A stretch of 64,000 bases of DNA from Mesorhizobium amorphae (GCA_003240775.1 QFNI01000013.1:16859-80858), one strand, 5' to 3'; counted from the stretch's first letter, positions 7,934 through 16,856 are shown. Made by a program: numbers and translations. Notes: generated from the letters alone by a model not told the origin.

Positions 7934-9025
7934 ATGCAAGACAGGGAAGCGGATCGCGGCTGGGTGGAGCAGGCGGTTCACATCATCGAAGCGGATTTCA
8001 ACCGCTCGGCGGACACGCATCTCCTGCGCGTGCCCATGCCCGGCGTGCCGGGGATCGCGCTCTACCTGAAGGATGAAAGCACCCATCCGTCCGGCAGCCT
8101 GAAGCACCGCCTGGCGCGGTCGCTCTTTCTCTACGGGCTGTGCAACGGCTGGATCGGACCGCAAACCACGATCGTGGAGGCGTCGAGCGGCTCGACGGCC
8201 GTCTCGGAGGCCTATTTCGCGCGGATGCTCGGACTGCGTTTCGTGGCGGTGATGCCGCGCTCGACTTCCGTGGAGAAGGTGGAGCAGATCGCCTTCTACG
8301 GGGGCGAATGCCATTTCGTGGACGGGCCCGGCGAGGTCTATGCCGAGAGCGAGCGGCTCGCGGCACTGCTCGAGGGCCACTACATGGACCAGTTCACCTA
8401 TGCCGAGCGGGCGACCGACTGGCGCGGCAACAACAACATCGCGGAATCCATCTTCGCGCAGATGGCGCATGAGGAGCACCCGGTGCCGGCCTGGATCGTG
8501 GTGGGCGCGGGCACAGGCGGAACATCGGCCACGCTCGGGCGCTTCGTGCGCTACCGCCGCATGCCGACCAGGCTCTGCCTGGCGGACCCCGAAGCGTCGG
8601 TGTTCCACCGCCACCTGGCCGACCGCAGCATCTGCCGCGCCGAAGGACCGCCCTCGCTGGTCGAGGGGATCGGCCGCCTGCGCTGCGAGCCATCGTTCCT
8701 GCCCGACCTGATCGACCGCGCCCATGCGGTGCCCGATGCGGCGAGCATCGCGGCGGCACGGGTGCTTTTGCGGCGCATCGGCCGTGCCTGCGGCGGCTCC
8801 ACGGGAACCAACATGTGGGCCTCGGCTCAGGTCATTGCCGAGATGGCGGGGCGGGGCGAGCGAGGCTCGGTGGTGACGCTGCTCTGCGATCCCGGCGAGC
8901 GCTATCACTCCACGATCCTGGACGCCGGATGGCTCGCCGCGCGGGGCATCGAGATCGCGCCCTTCGAGAGGACGATGGACCACTTCTTCGACACGGGAAC
9001 CTGGCAGCCGCCGGCGGCTGCCTGA
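7934..9025 (+). CDS. PLP-dependent cysteine desulfhydrase/cysteine synthase-like enzyme (Cds1-type)
   Basis: This fold-type II PLP enzyme of 363 residues has the Schiff-base lysine Lys57 in HPSGSLKHRLARS, a substrate loop EASSGSTAVSEAY (82-94) and the phosphate-binding glycine loop GAGTGGTSAT (191-200). The segment SADTHL..LYLKDESTHPSGSLKHR is typical of the branch that includes mycobacterial L-cysteine desulfhydrase Cds1. That branch is distinct from CysK/CysM, although many members are simply annotated as cysteine synthase family. The gene is divergent from livH and convergent with the AraC gene, so it sits inside the transporter locus and probably acts on the imported compound or a product of it. 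Beta-elimination from cysteine or a related beta-substituted amino acid is the best guess. The true substrate is not decided by the sequence. Confidence 0.82.
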   Translation: MQDREADRGWVEQAVHIIEADFNRSADTHLLRVPMPGVPGIALYLKDESTHPSGSLKHRLARSLFLYGLCNGWIGPQTTIVEASSGSTAVSEAYFARMLGLRFVAVMPRSTSVEKVEQIAFYGGECHFVDGPGEVYAESERLAALLEGHYMDQFTYAERATDWRGNNNIAESIFAQMAHEEHPVPAWIVVGAGTGGTSATLGRFVRYRRMPTRLCLADPEASVFHRHLADRSICRAEGPPSLVEGIGRLRCEPSFLPDLIDRAHAVPDAASIAAARVLLRRIGRACGGSTGTNMWASAQVIAEMAGRGERGSVVTLLCDPGERYHSTILDAGWLAARGIEIAPFERTMDHFFDTGTWQPPAAA

Positions 9026-9038
9026 TCGGCACCAAGCG

Positions 9039-9890
9039 TCACATCGCCCGGTGGGCCACGCGGCGGTAGTCCGTAGGGGGAATACCGACATTGGCGGTGA
9101 AGAAGCGGGTGAAGCTCGCCTGCGAGGCGAAGCCCAGGTCGAGCCCGATATTCGTCACCGCCTCGCGCGAGGTAGTGAGCTGGTCGATCGCCGTCTCCAT
9201 GCGCAGCGTGTTCAGGTAGACGTTGGGCGTCACGCCGGCATGCTCGCGGAAGAGCTTGTAGAAGTGGGGGCGCGACAGGCCGGCGGCGCGGGCAACCCCG
9301 TCGAGCGGCTGCTCGAGGCCCAGGCGCTCCTTCATCAGGCGGATCGAATTGCGCACGCGGTAGTCACGGATGCCTGACCATTGCTGGTTGAAGGGAGCGC
9401 CCTCGTCGTCGAAGGGGGACGCGTCGGGCCGCCAGCTCCAGGTCTGGTCGAAGCATTCCTTGGTGAGCTCGTAGAGATAGCCGTCGAAGAGGTCGGACTG
9501 CTCGTTTTCGAGAAGCAGGTTGGCGACGAGCTGGACCAGGCGGTGGATGGTGGGCGTGACCAGGATGCGGTCGCGGCCGAAGCGCAGGGCGGTCTGGGCG
9601 CTCTGCCCCATCTCCAGGAACCAGATCGGCTTGATGTAGAGCACGAGAAACAGCGTTCCATCTTCCAGGCAGCCGGGCTGGAAATTGTGGGGCTGCCAGG
9701 GGTTCACCGCGCTCGCGGTGCCGCCGTCGACGCGGCAGGAACGGTCGGACGCGGTGACCACGGACGGCGTGCCCTGGACGAAAAAGGTCAGGTGGCCTTC
9801 GCGATGGGCATGCGTGGTCATCGCGCGGTTAATCTTGTAGAGCGTCGCGCGCCCGAAGGTGCCGTGATACACGGCCAATGCGGTGCTCAT
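9039..9890 (-). CDS. AraC-family transcriptional regulator
   Basis: The 283-residue regulator has an N-terminal cupin-like ligand-binding region (about 1-150) and a C-terminal AraC double helix-turn-helix (about 185-275). The AraC signature is visible in GLSRPHFYKLFREHAGVTPNVYL and in the closing block LGFASQASFTRFFTANVGIPP. I chose the ATG at 9890 because GGAGG lies 5 bases before it. An ATG at 9902 adds four residues and has no comparable ribosome site. The gene lies between the PLP enzyme and the binding-protein gene of the liv system, which makes it the likely local regulator of both. Confidence 0.9.
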   Translation of the reverse strand: MSTALAVYHGTFGRATLYKINRAMTTHAHREGHLTFFVQGTPSVVTASDRSCRVDGGTASAVNPWQPHNFQPGCLEDGTLFLVLYIKPIWFLEMGQSAQTALRFGRDRILVTPTIHRLVQLVANLLLENEQSDLFDGYLYELTKECFDQTWSWRPDASPFDDEGAPFNQQWSGIRDYRVRNSIRLMKERLGLEQPLDGVARAAGLSRPHFYKLFREHAGVTPNVYLNTLRMETAIDQLTTSREAVTNIGLDLGFASQASFTRFFTANVGIPPTDYRRVAHRAM

Positions 9891-9962
9891 TCCTCCCTCC
9901 ATCCGCCTGTCTTCGCGATGGGGCGGCTTTTTATTGGGAGGGATTTAAGCATCCAAACGGGC

Positions 9963-10017
9963 CTGCACTGCAAGCGGAATCTTTCAAAGGCACTTCCACG
10001 CGCCTTTGCTGCACTGC
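9963..10017. promoter_or_regulatory. Direct repeat CTGCACTGC upstream of the AraC gene
   Basis: Two exact copies of CTGCACTGC start at 9963 and 10009, 46 bp apart, with a related ACTGCAACGC just after. They lie between the AraC start at 9890 and the binding-protein stop at 10087. Paired direct half-sites are typical of AraC-family binding, so this may be an autoregulatory site. Between them AAAGGC and GCCTTT form a 6-bp inverted repeat. Confidence 0.35.
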
Positions 10018-10052
10018 GCAGGGTTTATACTGCAACGCAACAGAGCGTCCGA

Positions 10053-10076
10053 CCGGGCGACATTTGCGTCACCCGG
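10053..10076 (-). terminator. Stem-loop just downstream of the binding-protein gene
   Basis: On the minus strand CCGGGTGACG pairs with TGTCGCCCGG around a CAAA loop, a 10-bp stem with two G-T pairs. It begins 11 bases after the binding-protein stop. There is no clear T-run, so it may stabilise the 3' end of the highly expressed binding-protein message instead of terminating it. Confidence 0.45.
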
Positions 10077-10086
10077 CCGGGGCCTG

Positions 10087-11334
10087 TCACTTGTACTTCT
10101 TGCACTCCGGCGCGTCGCGCGAGGGCAGGCCGATGGAGGCGAAGGTGGCGGCGTCCAGGCCCAGCGTCTGGTTCACGTCGGGCACCTTCTTGACGAGCTT
10201 GTTGACCAGCGTGCCGTCGGGGCCTTCGGCCACTTCCGAGATGAAGTTGGTGCCGATGGCCTGGCGGTTCTGGTCGAGCTTGATCGTGCCGTTGGGGGCT
10301 TCGAGCACGACATCCTGGAGCGCCTGGCGGAACTTCGCCTGATCGCCCGCAATGTCGCCGCCGGCCGCGTCCAGCGCCATCAGGGTCGCCTTGGTGGAGT
10401 TGTAGTAGCCGGTGGCGAAGAGCGACGGCGAGGGGAAGCGCTTGTCGGCGGGAAACGCGTCCTGGTACTGCTTGACGAACTTGGTCCAGGCGGCATCGTC
10501 GGGCATGTCGGCCTGGGGACCGCCGGACGGGGTGCCGATCAGGGCCTTCTTGGCTTCGCCCTGCGCGTTGAGCACGGTGCCGTCGACCATGATGGTGCCG
10601 CCGATCAGGTGGGCGTCGCCGCCGGCCTGCTGGTACTGGTTGAGGAAGTTGACGGCGTCACCCCCGCCCAGGCCCACGTAGATTGCGTCCACGTCATCGG
10701 GGAGTGCCGCGATGATCGAGGCGAAGTCCTTGGTGCCAAGCGGCACCCAAAGGCGCTCCGTGATCTCCCCGCCCGCCTCGCAATAGCCCAGCGCGAAGCC
10801 CAAAAAATTGGTATATCCGAATGAATAATCCTCGGCGACCGAAGCGACCGTCTTCCAGCCCTTGTCGTTGAAGACATACTCGCCGAGACCCGCACCCCAC
10901 TGCGCGCCGTCCATGTTGTAGCGGAAGAAATTGGGCGCGGGATCGACCATGGTCGCTTCCTGCGCGCCCGACAGGCCGTTGATGATGGTGATGTTGGGGT
11001 TCTGCTTGGCGAAGTCGCGCAGCGCGATGCCTTCCGAGCCCGAGAGCGGGCCGACGATCACGGTGACGCCGTCCTGCTCGACGAGCTTGCGGGCCGCGCG
11101 CACGGCACTTTCAGGCGTGGTGTCGGTGGAGGCGACCACATAGGTGATCTTCTGGCCGCCGGCCTCGCTGTTGTGTTCCTTCAGGGCCACCTCGAAGCCG
11201 CGCATCGCGTCCTCGCCGAGCACGGTGTAGGTGCCCTCCAGGGTGGCCATCACGCCGATCTTGATGTCGGCCCAGGCCGTGCCCGAGGCCAAGACGGCGG
11301 CACCCGCAACGGATGCCATCAACCATGTCTTCAT
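10087..11334 (-). CDS. Periplasmic binding protein of the branched-chain-type ABC system
   Basis: The 415-residue LivK-type (Peripla_BP_6) receptor has a clear Sec signal peptide in residues 1-23 (MKTWLMASVAGAAVLASGTA, then WA before the mature DIKIGVMATLEG). The mature part shows the family blocks GEDAMRGFEVALKEHN, VIVGPLSGSEGIALRDFA and the hinge region around TIINGLSGAQ. GGGAGGAG lies 8 bases before the ATG at 11334, while longer in-frame starts lack support. It is transcribed leftward, apart from but in the same orientation as livHMG, and is presumably the receptor for that permease. The ligand could be a branched-chain amino acid, an amide or another small organic molecule. Confidence 0.92.
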   Translation of the reverse strand: MKTWLMASVAGAAVLASGTAWADIKIGVMATLEGTYTVLGEDAMRGFEVALKEHNSEAGGQKITYVVASTDTTPESAVRAARKLVEQDGVTVIVGPLSGSEGIALRDFAKQNPNITIINGLSGAQEATMVDPAPNFFRYNMDGAQWGAGLGEYVFNDKGWKTVASVAEDYSFGYTNFLGFALGYCEAGGEITERLWVPLGTKDFASIIAALPDDVDAIYVGLGGGDAVNFLNQYQQAGGDAHLIGGTIMVDGTVLNAQGEAKKALIGTPSGGPQADMPDDAAWTKFVKQYQDAFPADKRFPSPSLFATGYYNSTKATLMALDAAGGDIAGDQAKFRQALQDVVLEAPNGTIKLDQNRQAIGTNFISEVAEGPDGTLVNKLVKKVPDVNQTLGLDAATFASIGLPSRDAPECKKYK

Positions 11335-11743
11335 CGCTTCGCTCCTCCCGTGGACGCGCGGCTTTCGTGCGGCGCTCCTCTTGTCCACTGGGACCGAGCC
11401 TATTCGCGCGTGCGCGGCGGCCGATACCGACGAGTTGCGGGGCGTATCCGACAGTCTGTTTTTGTGGGGCGGGCTCAGCGCATGGTGCCAGCCCAGCACC
11501 GTCTTTCCCGGCAAGCCTCGGTTCACGACCCGCGATCCCGTGAGGGAAGCGGAAAGGGAAACTGCCGGCGTTGACACGGATGCCATTGTGCTGACAGTCT
11601 CGGCATCGGCAGGTGCCGCCGGCCGCTCGCGTCCATTCGGACATGGTGAAGGCACCACGATGCGATCTTCACCGGATAGTCCGCCCGGCAATGGATCGGC
11701 AAGGCGAGCCCCGATGACCCGTTGCCGGCGCGAGGACTTGATC
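11335..11743. other. Intergenic region with divergent promoters
   Basis: These 409 bp separate the divergent binding-protein and glyoxalase genes. A TTGACA at 11571-11576 could be a -35 box for the rightward gene, but no good -10 follows at 16-18 bp. The only other structure I see is a short inverted repeat GGTGC/GCACC near 11484-11500. I find no convincing small gene, RNA gene or repeat. Confidence 0.4.
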
Positions 11744-12277
11744 ATGCCGACGATCGACCAAGCCAAGGCGATGGCCAAGCGGCTGCGCGCCGCACTGGCC
11801 GCCAACGCGATCGAAACCTCCCACGCAACATGCCTCGAGCTCGTGGCCGCCGAACTCGGTCACCGCGACTGGAACATAGCCTCAGCGATCCTCGAACCCG
11901 CGCGATCGGGCTTGTTCTCGTTTCAACAGGCCATCCCGATCCTGCGCATCTTCGATGTCTCGAAGGCGCGCGAGTTTTACTGCGACTTTCTCGGCTTCAC
12001 CGTGACCATGGAACACCGCTTCGAGCCCGACCTGCCCCTCTACATGGCCGTCGAACGGGCCGGGCTCGAGCTTCATCTCTCCGAGCATCACGGCGATGCC
12101 AGTCCGGGGTCCACGGCCTTCGTCTGGATGGAAGGCATCCGGGCCTTTCATGCCGAACTGACTGCGAAGGCTTATGGCTATGGCCGCCCTGGGATCGAGC
12201 GACTGCCATGGGGGGAGCAGATGCAGGTCCACGACCCGTTCGGAAATCGCATCAGGTTCTGCGAGCGGCACGAATGA
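11744..12277 (+). CDS. Glyoxalase/bleomycin-resistance superfamily protein with N-terminal helical domain
   Basis: The 177-residue protein has two parts. Residues 1-55 are a small helical domain (QAKAMAKRLRAAL...ELGHRDWN) that I recognise as the extension found in one glyoxalase-superfamily branch. Residues 62-175 are a single vicinal-oxygen-chelate unit with IPILRIFDVSKAREFYCDFL, ELHLSEHHGD and the closing DPFGNRIRFCE. Proteins of this shape are often labelled glyoxalase or bleomycin/fosfomycin-resistance-like, and none of these activities is proven by the sequence. The ATG at 11744 has GAGGA 7 bases upstream. An ATG at 11714 would add ten residues of no family character. It is a single gene, convergent with the sugar-binding protein gene. 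Confidence 0.8.
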   Translation: MPTIDQAKAMAKRLRAALAANAIETSHATCLELVAAELGHRDWNIASAILEPARSGLFSFQQAIPILRIFDVSKAREFYCDFLGFTVTMEHRFEPDLPLYMAVERAGLELHLSEHHGDASPGSTAFVWMEGIRAFHAELTAKAYGYGRPGIERLPWGEQMQVHDPFGNRIRFCERHE

Positions 12278-12288
12278 TCGCCTGAAAG

Positions 12289-12380
12289 CCGCCGGCGCAG
12301 CGTCGGCGGAAGTCTGGGTTTCGCCTCTACGAGCGACAGGCGCCCGGGACGTTTCGAGGCCCCTCCCCTTCCGGGAAGGG
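12289..12380. terminator. Two hairpins between convergent genes
   Basis: Between the glyoxalase gene and the sugar-binding protein gene, CCGCCG (12289) pairs with CGGCGG (12304), and CCCTTC (12366) pairs with GAAGGG (12375) around a three-base loop. Position between convergent stops suggests termination from both sides. Neither has a strong T-run. Confidence 0.35.
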
Positions 12381-12396
12381 ACCTCGTGGAAAAGCC

Positions 12397-13332
12397 TCAG
12401 AACGCGGGTTCGACCGATTCTACGTTTTCCTTGGTCACAACGGTCAAGGGGATCGGCAGGCGGTCCTTGACCTCCTTGCCGTCGAGGATCTCGGCCATGG
12501 TCTCGATGGCGAGCTTGCCGTCCTCGACCGGGGACTGGACGATGGTGGAATACATCTCGCCCGAGCGGATCGACTCGAAGGCGTCCTTCTGGCCGTTGAT
12601 GCCGACGATGGGCGGGGTCGGCTTGCCGGCGTTGGCTTCCTTCCAGGCGTCGATGAAGCCGCGCGCCATGGTGTCGTCGTTGGCGTAGACGCCCTTGATC
12701 TGGTCGCCGAAGCGGGTGATCAGATCGCGGCTCGCGACCAGAGCCTTCTGCTGGTCGAAGTCGGCGTTCACGGTGTCGAGAACCTCGATCTTGGAGTTCT
12801 TCTCCTTCAGGCGGTCCATGAAGCCGCCGACGCGGCCGATGGTGGTGCCGTTGCCGGCCTGGCCGGCGATCACGACGACTGCGCCCTCGCCGCCGAGAGC
12901 GGCATCGAGCGAATCCGCCGCCATCTCGCCTTCCTCGTAGACGTCGGGGCCGGTGAAGGACTTGATGAAGGGCTTGGCCTGGTCGCCCATCGGCGAGTTG
13001 ATGAGGATGGCGGGGATGCCGGCTTGCTGCGCGCGCGCGAGGCCGGGAATGTAGGCCTGCGGGTCGAGCGGCCACAGGATGATGCCATCGGCCTTACGAG
13101 CGATGCAGGTGTTCATCTGCTCGGTGCCGGTCTGCACGTCGAAGTTCTGGCTGAGCGTCAGCACTTCCAAGCCCAGTTCCTTGGCGCGGGCCTGGAGCGC
13201 CTCGTTGGCGGGTGTCGCATAGGCGTGGGCGTCGGCCGCCGTCACATAGCAGACGGTCTTGGCCTGGGCGATGCCGGCGGATGCCAGAAGCGCCAGAGCG
13301 CCCGCCAGAAGCACGGATTTCTTGGATGCCAT
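12397..13332 (-). CDS. Sugar ABC transporter periplasmic binding protein (ribose/xylose type)
   Basis: The 311-residue receptor belongs to the Peripla_BP_4 (RbsB-like) family. Residues 1-24 form a Sec signal peptide ending in GIAQA. The mature protein has the first-lobe signature QTGTEQMNTCIARKADGIILWP and the second-lobe ANDDTMARGFIDAWKEA. A strong AGGAGGAG lies 7 bases before the ATG at 13332. It is the last gene of the leftward ATPase-permease-permease operon, 28 bases after the second permease. The ligand should be a pentose, a hexose or a sugar acid, and the linked UxaA-type dehydratase and two oxidoreductases make an aldose or aldonate likely. Confidence 0.9.
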   Translation of the reverse strand: MASKKSVLLAGALALLASAGIAQAKTVCYVTAADAHAYATPANEALQARAKELGLEVLTLSQNFDVQTGTEQMNTCIARKADGIILWPLDPQAYIPGLARAQQAGIPAILINSPMGDQAKPFIKSFTGPDVYEEGEMAADSLDAALGGEGAVVVIAGQAGNGTTIGRVGGFMDRLKEKNSKIEVLDTVNADFDQQKALVASRDLITRFGDQIKGVYANDDTMARGFIDAWKEANAGKPTPPIVGINGQKDAFESIRSGEMYSTIVQSPVEDGKLAIETMAEILDGKEVKDRLPIPLTVVTKENVESVEPAF

Positions 13333-13360
13333 TTCGGTTCTCCTCCTTGGAACGGCAAGT

Positions 13361-14326
13361 TCAGCCGGCTGCGGCGGCAGCCGGGGCATGGGTGCGCTGG
13401 GGCTGCCGGACGGTGCGGTCGAGCAGCACGAGCAGGATCAGGATGAGGCCGGCGACGACCTGCTGGACGTAGGCCGGCACGGACTGGAACTCCATCGCGG
13501 TGGTCAGCGCGGCGATGGTGAGCACGCCGCCGAGCGTGCCGAGGGCCGAGCCCCGCCCGCCTTCGAGCCGCGTGCCGCCGACCACGACGGCCGCGATCAC
13601 GGTGACCGTGAAATCCGTGCCGAAGACGGGCGAGCCGGTGTTGGTGACGAGGCTCTGGAGAACGCCGGCGAGGCCGGCCAGCGTGCTCGCGAAGGTGAAG
13701 CCGAAAAACAGCGTGCGGCCCGGCGAGATGCCGCTCGCCTCGGCCGACTGCGGATTGGAGCCGACCGCGAACAGGTTGCGGCCGCCCACCGTGCGGGTGA
13801 GCCAGAAATGCAGGCAGAGGATGGCGGCCAGAAAGAGTGCCGAGCGCAAGGTGAAGACCTCGGCATAGATCTCGGCCAGCGCCAGGCTCACCATGATGTC
13901 GATGCCGCCGACGGGCTGGCTCGCGGTGAGCCAGTGGGCGACCGAGCGGAAGATCAGCATGGTGGCGAGCGTCGCGACGAGCGCGTTGATCTTGAAGCCG
14001 ACGCACAGGATGCCGTTGACGATGCCGGCAGCCGTGCCCGCGAGGACGCCGGCGATCGCCGCCGGCCAGATGCCGAGAACGGGCTGAAGCATCACGGCCA
14101 CGATGCCCGACAGCGCGAAGACCGCGCCGCCCGACAGGTCGATCTGGCCGGCGATCAGGAGAACGGTGAGGCCGACCGCGATCAGGCCGATGGTGGAAGC
14201 GCGGTCGAGCCCGAGGCCCAGCGTGGTCAGGCTCATGAAGCCGGGCACGAGGAGGGATGCCGTCACCAGCGTCAGGGCCAGGATGATGCCGACGCGAAAG
14301 CGCATGAGGGTGGGAAGCACGGCCAT
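13361..14326 (-). CDS. Sugar ABC transporter permease (RbsC family), second subunit
   Basis: This polytopic permease of 321 residues belongs to the BPD_transp_2/RbsC family, with the typical GLTVLLIAGQIDLSGGAVFALSG near residue 50, VGFKINALVATLATM near 105 and VVVGGTRLEGGRGSALGTLGG near 255. Its ATG at 14326 shares one base with the stop of the first permease. Two non-identical permeases in one ribose-type operon imply a heterodimeric channel, a variation seen in several rhizobial CUT2 systems, where RbsC alone is usually a homodimer. The C-terminus ends in an Ala-rich tail with no known role. Confidence 0.92.
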   Translation of the reverse strand: MAVLPTLMRFRVGIILALTLVTASLLVPGFMSLTTLGLGLDRASTIGLIAVGLTVLLIAGQIDLSGGAVFALSGIVAVMLQPVLGIWPAAIAGVLAGTAAGIVNGILCVGFKINALVATLATMLIFRSVAHWLTASQPVGGIDIMVSLALAEIYAEVFTLRSALFLAAILCLHFWLTRTVGGRNLFAVGSNPQSAEASGISPGRTLFFGFTFASTLAGLAGVLQSLVTNTGSPVFGTDFTVTVIAAVVVGGTRLEGGRGSALGTLGGVLTIAALTTAMEFQSVPAYVQQVVAGLILILLVLLDRTVRQPQRTHAPAAAAAG

Positions 14327-15333
14327 CACACGCCCCGCTTGCGCAAGGAAACATCGAGCGCGACCGCAACCGCGATCAGGAGCCCGAGCACGAAACCCTG
14401 GATCGGCGTTCGCACGCCTTCGAGCACCATGACGTTGGACAGAAGCTGCACGAAAACCAGGCCCGCGATCGCGCGCGGCACGGAACCGAAGCCGCCCATG
14501 ATCGAGACGCCGCCGACCACGACCGCGGTGATGGCGCTGAACTCGTAGCCCTGGCCGACGAGGGGACGGGCGCTCTGCAAGGTGAGGCCGAGCAGCGCGC
14601 CGCTCAAGCCGGCGCAGAATGCGGTGATCACGAAGGCGCCGGCCTTCACCGCGCGGACGGGCACGGCACTCGCTTCGGCCGCGCGGATGTTGCCGCCGGT
14701 GGCGAGGGTCCAGCGGCCCCAGAAGGAGCGCGACAAGACGAAGTTGCCGAGCAATGCGACCGCGCCGAAGACCAGCACCACGACGGGCACGCCGGCCACG
14801 CGCGCCTTCACGAGATCGGCGGTGGAGGGGTCGGTGCCATAGACGATCACGCCGCCCACCGCCCATTGCACGATGCCGAGCACGATGGTGCCCACGCTCA
14901 AGGTGGCGATGATGGGGTTGATGCCGGCATAGCCGATCAAGAGGCCGTTCACGAAGCCGCACAGGCCCGCGAGCATGATGGCCGCGAGGAAAGCGGGCAC
15001 GGGGCCGATCAGGGGCTGGAGCGCGAGCGCCAGGATCGCGCCGCAGGCAACCGTTGCCGGCACCGAAAGATCGGCCATGCCGCCCACCACGAGCACGAAG
15101 GTCATGCCCACCACCACGATGCCGACGATGGCCATGGAGGTGAGGATGTTGACGAAGTTGCCGGCCGAGAAGAACACGGGGCTCGCCCAGGAGCCGTAGA
15201 GAACGACCGCGAGGATGGCGAGCGCGAGCGCGCCCTGCGAGGCCCATTCGGAAATGCGGCTGCCGCGGTTGAAGCGCGTGTTGGACGAAGCGGGCACCGT
15301 CGCGACGGGGGCGGCGGCTGTGGTGTCTGTCAT
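14326..15333 (-). CDS. Sugar ABC transporter permease (RbsC family), first subunit
   Basis: This inner-membrane permease of 335 residues shows the RbsC hallmarks GMTFVLVVGGMADLSVPATVACG near residue 76, YAGINPIIATLSVGTI near 135 and VVVGGVSIMGGFGSVPRAIAG near 275. The start at 15333 makes an ATGA overlap with the ATPase gene, and its stop shares one base with the next permease, so all the transport genes are translationally chained. It is clearly diverged from the neighbouring permease, so the pair did not arise by a recent duplication. Confidence 0.92.
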   Translation of the reverse strand: MTDTTAAAPVATVPASSNTRFNRGSRISEWASQGALALAILAVVLYGSWASPVFFSAGNFVNILTSMAIVGIVVVGMTFVLVVGGMADLSVPATVACGAILALALQPLIGPVPAFLAAIMLAGLCGFVNGLLIGYAGINPIIATLSVGTIVLGIVQWAVGGVIVYGTDPSTADLVKARVAGVPVVVLVFGAVALLGNFVLSRSFWGRWTLATGGNIRAAEASAVPVRAVKAGAFVITAFCAGLSGALLGLTLQSARPLVGQGYEFSAITAVVVGGVSIMGGFGSVPRAIAGLVFVQLLSNVMVLEGVRTPIQGFVLGLLIAVAVALDVSLRKRGV

Positions 15334-16856
15334 GGCGCGTCCTCGCCGGTGGCGAGCGCCATGATGCGCTCGTCGCTCAGTTCCGCGCGGGCGAGCGGGG
15401 CGGCGGCCGTGCCCTCGCGCATGACCACCACGCGGTCGCAGACGCCAAGCACCTCGGGCAGTTCGGACGAGATCATCACGACTGCGAGCCCGCGCGCGAC
15501 GAGTTCGCCCACGATGCGGTGGATCTCGGCCTTGGCGCCCACATCGACGCCGCGCGTGGGCTCGTCCAGGATCAGCACGGACGGGTTGGCGGACAGCCAG
15601 CGCGCGATCACCGCCTTTTGCTGGTTGCCGCCCGACAAAAGCGAGATGCGGCGCTCGGGATCGGCGGGCACGATGCCGAAGTCGCGCGCGTGGCGCTCGG
15701 CCAGCGCCCGGTCCGCCCGGCGGCTGACGCGGCCGAGGCGCGACAGCGCGCGCAGCACGGGAAGCGAGATGTTCTCGCGCACGCTCATGGCGGGCACGAT
15801 GCCTTCGAGCTTGCGGTCCTCGGGCACATAGGCCAGCCCCGCGCGCACGGCATCGGCCGGCGAGCGGATGGAAACGGGCCGGCCCTTCACCGCGACCGTG
15901 CCGGCCGAAAGGGGTGCCAAGCCGAAGATGGCCTTGGCGACCTCGGTGCGGCCGGCGCCGACCAGGCCGGTGAGGCCTAAGATCTCGCCCGCGCGCACGT
16001 CGAAGGAGACATCCGCGAACGAGAAGCCGTCTGACAGGCCGCGCACGCTCAACACCACGTCGCCGATCGCTGCGGGCGTCTTGGGGAAGATGTTCTGCAC
16101 GTCGCGGCCCACCATCAGGCGGATCATCTCGGACGCGGTGATGCCGGCGGCGGGGCGGGTCTCGATCATCGCGCCGTCGCGCAGGATGGTCACGTCGTCG
16201 GCGATCTCCAGAACCTCCTTGAGGCGGTGGCTGATGTAGACAATGGCGAGCCCGCGCTCGCGCATGCGGCGCAGGATGCGGAAAAGGGCGGCCGTCTCGT
16301 GCTCGGACAGCGAGGAGGTGGGCTCGTCGAGCACGATGATGCGGGGGTTGGCCGCATAGGCCTTGGCGATCTCGACCAGTTGCTGCTGTGAGATGGCGAG
16401 ATCGCCGAGCCGGGCGCGCGGGTCGATGCTGGTGCCGAGCTCGTCGAGGACCGCGCGCGCGTCGCGCACCATCGCGGGCTTGTCGACCATGCCCCAGCGG
16501 CGCGGCATGCGGCCGAGATAGATGTTTTCGGCCACCGACAGGTCGGGCACGAGGTTGAGTTCCTGGTGCACCATGCGGATGCCCAGGCGCTGGGCGTCGG
16601 CGGGCTTGCGCATCCGCACCTCGACGCCGCCGATCTCGGTGGTGCCCGAGGTCGGCTGGTAGGTGCCGCTCAGCACCTTCATCAGCGTGGACTTGCCAGC
16701 ACCATTCTCGCCCACCACCGCGTGGACCGAGCCGAAGCGCACGGACAGGCTGACATCGGACAGCGCCCTGACGCCCGGAAACGTCTTGGTGATGCCGCGC
16801 ATGACGAGCGCGGGCGCGTCCGCTTGGGCATGGGGGGCGGGCTGTGCTCGTGTCAT
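15330..16856 (-). CDS. Sugar ABC transporter ATP-binding protein, double-domain (RbsA/MglA type)
   Basis: The 508-residue protein carries two ATPase domains in tandem, as in RbsA, MglA and XylG. Domain 1 has Walker A GENGAGKST (49-57), an atypical signature LAISQQQLVEIAKA and Walker B IIVLDEPTSSL. Domain 2 has the degenerate Walker A GLVGAGRTE, a canonical LSGGNQQK and LILDEPTRGVDVGAK. I chose the ATG at 16856 because GGAGGAGG lies 8 bases upstream. An ATG at 16889 lacks this and adds 11 residues. It is the first gene of the operon and its promoter region contains one copy of the CTAATATAA motif. Confidence 0.93.
   Translation of the reverse strand: MTRAQPAPHAQADAPALVMRGITKTFPGVRALSDVSLSVRFGSVHAVVGENGAGKSTLMKVLSGTYQPTSGTTEIGGVEVRMRKPADAQRLGIRMVHQELNLVPDLSVAENIYLGRMPRRWGMVDKPAMVRDARAVLDELGTSIDPRARLGDLAISQQQLVEIAKAYAANPRIIVLDEPTSSLSEHETAALFRILRRMRERGLAIVYISHRLKEVLEIADDVTILRDGAMIETRPAAGITASEMIRLMVGRDVQNIFPKTPAAIGDVVLSVRGLSDGFSFADVSFDVRAGEILGLTGLVGAGRTEVAKAIFGLAPLSAGTVAVKGRPVSIRSPADAVRAGLAYVPEDRKLEGIVPAMSVRENISLPVLRALSRLGRVSRRADRALAERHARDFGIVPADPERRISLLSGGNQQKAVIARWLSANPSVLILDEPTRGVDVGAKAEIHRIVGELVARGLAVVMISSELPEVLGVCDRVVVMREGTAAAPLARAELSDERIMALATGEDAP

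Noticed and set aside
11231..11743. N-terminal extension of the glyoxalase-like protein by about 170 residues
   Set aside because: The extension overlaps the leader and start of the divergent binding-protein gene, shows no domain, and the ATG at 11744 has a good ribosome site.
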